Origin: JAJDAT01 sp964570665
Lineage (GTDB): Bacteria; Nitrospinota; Nitrospinia; Nitrospinales; JAJDAT01
Reading direction: 5' to 3'
Assembly: GCA_964570665.1 (NCBI GenBank)
Contig: CAZMZH010000001.1
Coordinates: 62,001-126,000, forward strand
DNA: 64,000 bases
The translations under genes and the position numbers were made by a program. Under the pieces are notes generated by a model. The model was not told where the DNA came from. It saw only the letters and a program-made list of their open reading frames with translations, and did not search any database. This document shows positions 61,808 through 64,000 of this stretch, piece after piece (positions within the stretch are counted from its first letter, which is position 1; every line of letters starts with the position of its first letter).

Positions 61808-62448
61808 TATTTTTTATTTGGTCGCCCCAATTGGAATAGATCTGCCGTTTTAGTATAGTAGTCGGCGCCCATCCTACCTACATTTTTGACGATTTCCGGC
61901 GGCAATCCTTTTTTCCAATCTATGTTGGATATTTCTTTAGACAGCATTATCTCTTTAACATTACCCAAAACAAGTGTTCCAACTCCAGGACCTTCTCCCA
62001 GTTTCACGGTTTGGTTGAGTTCGCATACAAAATTTACAGGACTATCCGCAATCAACCTCGGTTCATGGGAGCCTCGATCTATAAACGACACTTTGGCCTC
62101 TGAAAATTCATCAATTTCTGAACCGAAAGGGGCTGAGCTGATATTGGCATTTTTCACATTTTCAAATGAGACATTGCCCACAACATATTTTCGAGTCGTC
62201 TTGATATTTCTCAAAGTATCCTTTTCAGAACCATCTCGATTGTAAAAAATAGCATTGGAAATTACAGGAGGATTCATAGAACAAATATTAAAATAGCTAA
62301 ACGGCGCTAGATTGAACATACCCTTTCCCGATAGAGTCGAGATCCAGGCAATGGGGCGAGGTTGAACAACTGAATTCATAAAGTGATAAATTTCACCCCA
62401 AAAATGTTCATCAGGCCGAATAGAAAAAAATTCTTTATTATTGTTCAT
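61807..62448 (-). CDS. Flavin reductase-like (FMN-binding split barrel) protein
   Basis: 213 residues. P-R-P-I-A-W-I-S-T, N-L-A-P-F-S-Y-F-N and K-D-T-L-R-N-I matches the flavin-reductase-like FMN-binding family. The protein binds FMN and may supply reduced flavin or have its own redox activity. Such genes often lie beside homogentisate dioxygenase, but their role there is not clear. Placed 5 bases after the dioxygenase gene. Confidence 0.8.
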   Translation of the reverse strand: MNNNKEFFSIRPDEHFWGEIYHFMNSVVQPRPIAWISTLSGKGMFNLAPFSYFNICSMNPPVISNAIFYNRDGSEKDTLRNIKTTRKYVVGNVSFENVKNANISSAPFGSEIDEFSEAKVSFIDRGSHEPRLIADSPVNFVCELNQTVKLGEGPGVGTLVLGNVKEIMLSKEISNIDWKKGLPPEIVKNVGRMGADYYTKTADLFQLGRPNKK

Positions 62449-62453
62449 GAAAG

Positions 62454-63617
62454 TTACTTTCTCCAGCTATTAGGATAATCGGAGTCTTCAAGGTATTCTC
62501 CCTCAACGGTTAAAAATAATGGATCAAAAGTGTCCACCATAACCGCCTGCTCATCGGTTTTATTTTTCCCCAGGGATTCTTGATACGCACCAGGGTGTGG
62601 CCCATGAGGAATTCCCGAAGGATGAAAGCTGATTGATCCCTTGTCGATTCCTTTTCGACTTGTAAACGCACCGGATACATATAGGAGTAGTTCATCACAG
62701 TTTACAGAAGAATGATAAAATGGACATGGGACGGCCTGATCATCAAAATCAAGAACCCTTGGTAAAAAGCTCATGACCGCGAACCCCTCTCCCGAAAAAG
62801 TCAAATGAGATGAAGGGGGCAAATGAACCCGGCCTGTTTTGGGTTGAATGTCTTTTAGATTAATGGCAAATGGATATACAAACCCATCCCAGCCTGACAT
62901 CTTAAAGTAATTCTTTGAATAGAAAGTGCGAGTATATTGATTTTCCCGTTTTCGTATGATGGTGGTCGGATTGTCCGGTTCAAAAAGTTCAGAATCCCAT
63001 TCTGGAGTCTTAAAACTTCTTTCACAATAGGGAGCATCCATCGTGAACTGCCCTTTACTATTCATAAATTCTAGAGGAATGCCCATGCCCTTGTTTGCCT
63101 CAACAAATATCAACTTGGGTTTTTTGGAAAAATTAAATCGATAAGGGCAAGACCTTGGAACTATAAAGTAATCTCCTACAACTAACGATAGTTTCCCAAA
63201 AAGTGACTGCAATTCTATTTCCCCTTCCTGAAGGAAAAAAAGTTCATCTGCGTCGTTATTTGAAAAAAAAGACCTCTCCTCTATTTCGGGATGACATAAT
63301 CCATAACTTAATTTTTCATTGAAAGCCAATATCTTGCGACCGAATATATATCCCCCTCCGGAAACAAATCGATGGCTTTGAAAGTGTCTCCGTTGCAGTA
63401 TCGAATTTTCCCTTTTGTTAGCGCGTGACCATGCCGCGTCTATATAAATATCAGCTTCCGCTTCCTGTGTGGGTGGGTTATGAAAATATAAAATTGAATA
63501 ACAATCTTCGAAGCCCTGCCGCGTAAAACAATATTCGTTTAGCAGCTGGTTGTCGGATGAATAATGAGCAATATGATGCATGGGAGGTAAACTGCCAAAA
63601 CGAAGATATCTAAACAT
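62454..63617 (-). CDS. hmgA: Homogentisate 1,2-dioxygenase family protein
   Basis: 387 residues, two-cupin HGD fold. N-terminal F-G-x-L-P-P-M-H-H, F-Q-S-H-R-F-V-S-G-G-G, then N-D-A-D-E-L-F-F-L-Q-E-G-E in the beta sandwich. The C-terminal cupin has M-S-F-L-P-R-V-L, F-Y-H-S-S-V-N-C-D-E-L-L, H-P-S-G-I-P-H-G-P-H-P-G, giving His and Glu ligands for Fe(II). It opens the ring of homogentisate to maleylacetoacetate. Shorter than the 430-450 residues of the classical enzyme, as is common in the bacterial branch. The FAH-family gene lies three bases upstream. Confidence 0.88.
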   Translation of the reverse strand: MFRYLRFGSLPPMHHIAHYSSDNQLLNEYCFTRQGFEDCYSILYFHNPPTQEAEADIYIDAAWSRANKRENSILQRRHFQSHRFVSGGGYIFGRKILAFNEKLSYGLCHPEIEERSFFSNNDADELFFLQEGEIELQSLFGKLSLVVGDYFIVPRSCPYRFNFSKKPKLIFVEANKGMGIPLEFMNSKGQFTMDAPYCERSFKTPEWDSELFEPDNPTTIIRKRENQYTRTFYSKNYFKMSGWDGFVYPFAINLKDIQPKTGRVHLPPSSHLTFSGEGFAVMSFLPRVLDFDDQAVPCPFYHSSVNCDELLLYVSGAFTSRKGIDKGSISFHPSGIPHGPHPGAYQESLGKNKTDEQAVMVDTFDPLFLTVEGEYLEDSDYPNSWRK

Positions 63618-63620
63618 GAA

Positions 63621-64000
63621 TCATCCTATCCAATGAGTAAGTTGCCCTATTTTTTCTATTTCCAACACTACCTTATCCCCTTTTCTAAGAAACCGATCCT
63701 GCTCCAAACCACAACCAGACCCTACTGTCCCACTAGCAAGAATATCCCCAGGGTAAAGAGTCTGATTTTCAGAAGCGTATGCAATCATTTGTTCGAATGT
63801 ATAATGAGAAGAACCACTGTTTCCTTCAGACCAAAGCTCATCATTTATCCATGCCCGCATTGTCAAATCCCTGGGATCGCCAATCTCATCAGGAGTAACC
63901 ATGCAAGGCCCTAAACCAGTATTAAAATCTTTTGCTTTGGCGGGTCCCAAACCGATACGCATAATTTTTCCCTGAAGCTCACGCGCGCTAAAATCGTTGA
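63621..64000 (-). CDS. Fumarylacetoacetate hydrolase family protein, C-terminal part
   Basis: The frame runs off the right edge. The visible 126 residues read N-D-F-S-A-R-E-L-Q-G-K at the edge (FAH family N-D-x-S-A-R), then T-G-L-G-P-C-M-V-T-P-D-E, and S-G-T-V-G-S-G-C-G-L, and finish with the family-typical end (L-R-K-G-D-K-V-V-L-E-I-E-x-I-G). An internal ATG at 63962 is not the start. It should hydrolyse fumarylacetoacetate, or a related acylpyruvate, to fumarate and acetoacetate, feeding the acetoacetate genes downstream. Confidence 0.88.
   Translation of the reverse strand, partial: NDFSARELQGKIMRIGLGPAKAKDFNTGLGPCMVTPDEIGDPRDLTMRAWINDELWSEGNSGSSHYTFEQMIAYASENQTLYPGDILASGTVGSGCGLEQDRFLRKGDKVVLEIEKIGQLTHWIG

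Noticed and set aside
1..64000. CRISPR array, transposase, integrase or rRNA
   Set aside because: I searched by eye for regularly spaced repeats, DDE or tyrosine recombinase motifs and rRNA; none was found, although tRNA relics hint at past integration.

Overview
The window is AT-rich DNA from a Gram-negative bacterium: it carries O-antigen-type nucleotide-sugar genes, several lipoproteins and a c-type cytochrome P460. The many B12-binding radical SAM proteins and small conserved orphans suit an environmental, perhaps marine, lineage such as Nitrospinota or a deltaproteobacterium-like group. That placement is a guess; no rRNA or other phylogenetic marker gene is present.

Layout. 0-1.7 kb: two overlapping lipoprotein genes, the second cut by the edge. 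2.3-7.1 kb: a minus-strand operon for a CDP-3,6-dideoxyhexose (GT2 glycosyltransferase, RfbF, RfbG, an SDR reductase, RfbH). 7.9-9.1 kb: a Sel1-repeat protein and an ArsC-like reductase. 9.2-32.6 kb: a surface-glycan or lipid region with three large GT-C/polytopic membrane proteins, a GDP-L-fucose-synthase-like enzyme, three more GT2 enzymes, three B12-binding radical SAM proteins, a SPASM radical SAM protein, a Rieske oxygenase and a WbpB/WbpE/WbpD-like set for an acetamido sugar. 33-35.8 kb: a broken hybrid histidine kinase, a receiver domain lacking its phosphorylatable Asp, and an HDOD protein. 35.9-38.7 kb: a zinc-ribbon membrane protein, a VIT1/CCC1-like + DUF211 pair and a secreted beta-propeller. 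39.2-42.7 kb: a large KAP P-loop NTPase, the best candidate for a defence-type protein. 43-44 kb: a small periplasmic protein and cytochrome P460.

44.5-54.2 kb looks like a scrap-yard island. Small orphan genes sit among relics: three copies of a tRNA-Lys-like 3' half (two followed by near-identical terminator hairpins), a decayed rpsU (ribosomal protein S21), a truncated duplicate of the gene at 50.6-51.1 kb, and a stand-alone chemoreceptor hairpin. A PLP racemase / DUF1611 pair, a methyltransferase and an SGNH hydrolase are the larger intact genes. Elsewhere, relics of the 5' ends of the genes at 26.85 kb and 36.56 kb also lie in intergenic DNA.

54.5-64 kb is a catabolic block for aromatic amino acids: an NSS-family symporter, a heme-oxygenase-fold protein, and a tight minus-strand operon running in from the right edge (fumarylacetoacetate hydrolase family, homogentisate dioxygenase family, flavin reductase, thiolase, acetoacetyl-CoA synthetase, ThDP decarboxylase). 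Together these would take homogentisate to fumarate plus acetoacetate, and acetoacetate on to acetyl-CoA.
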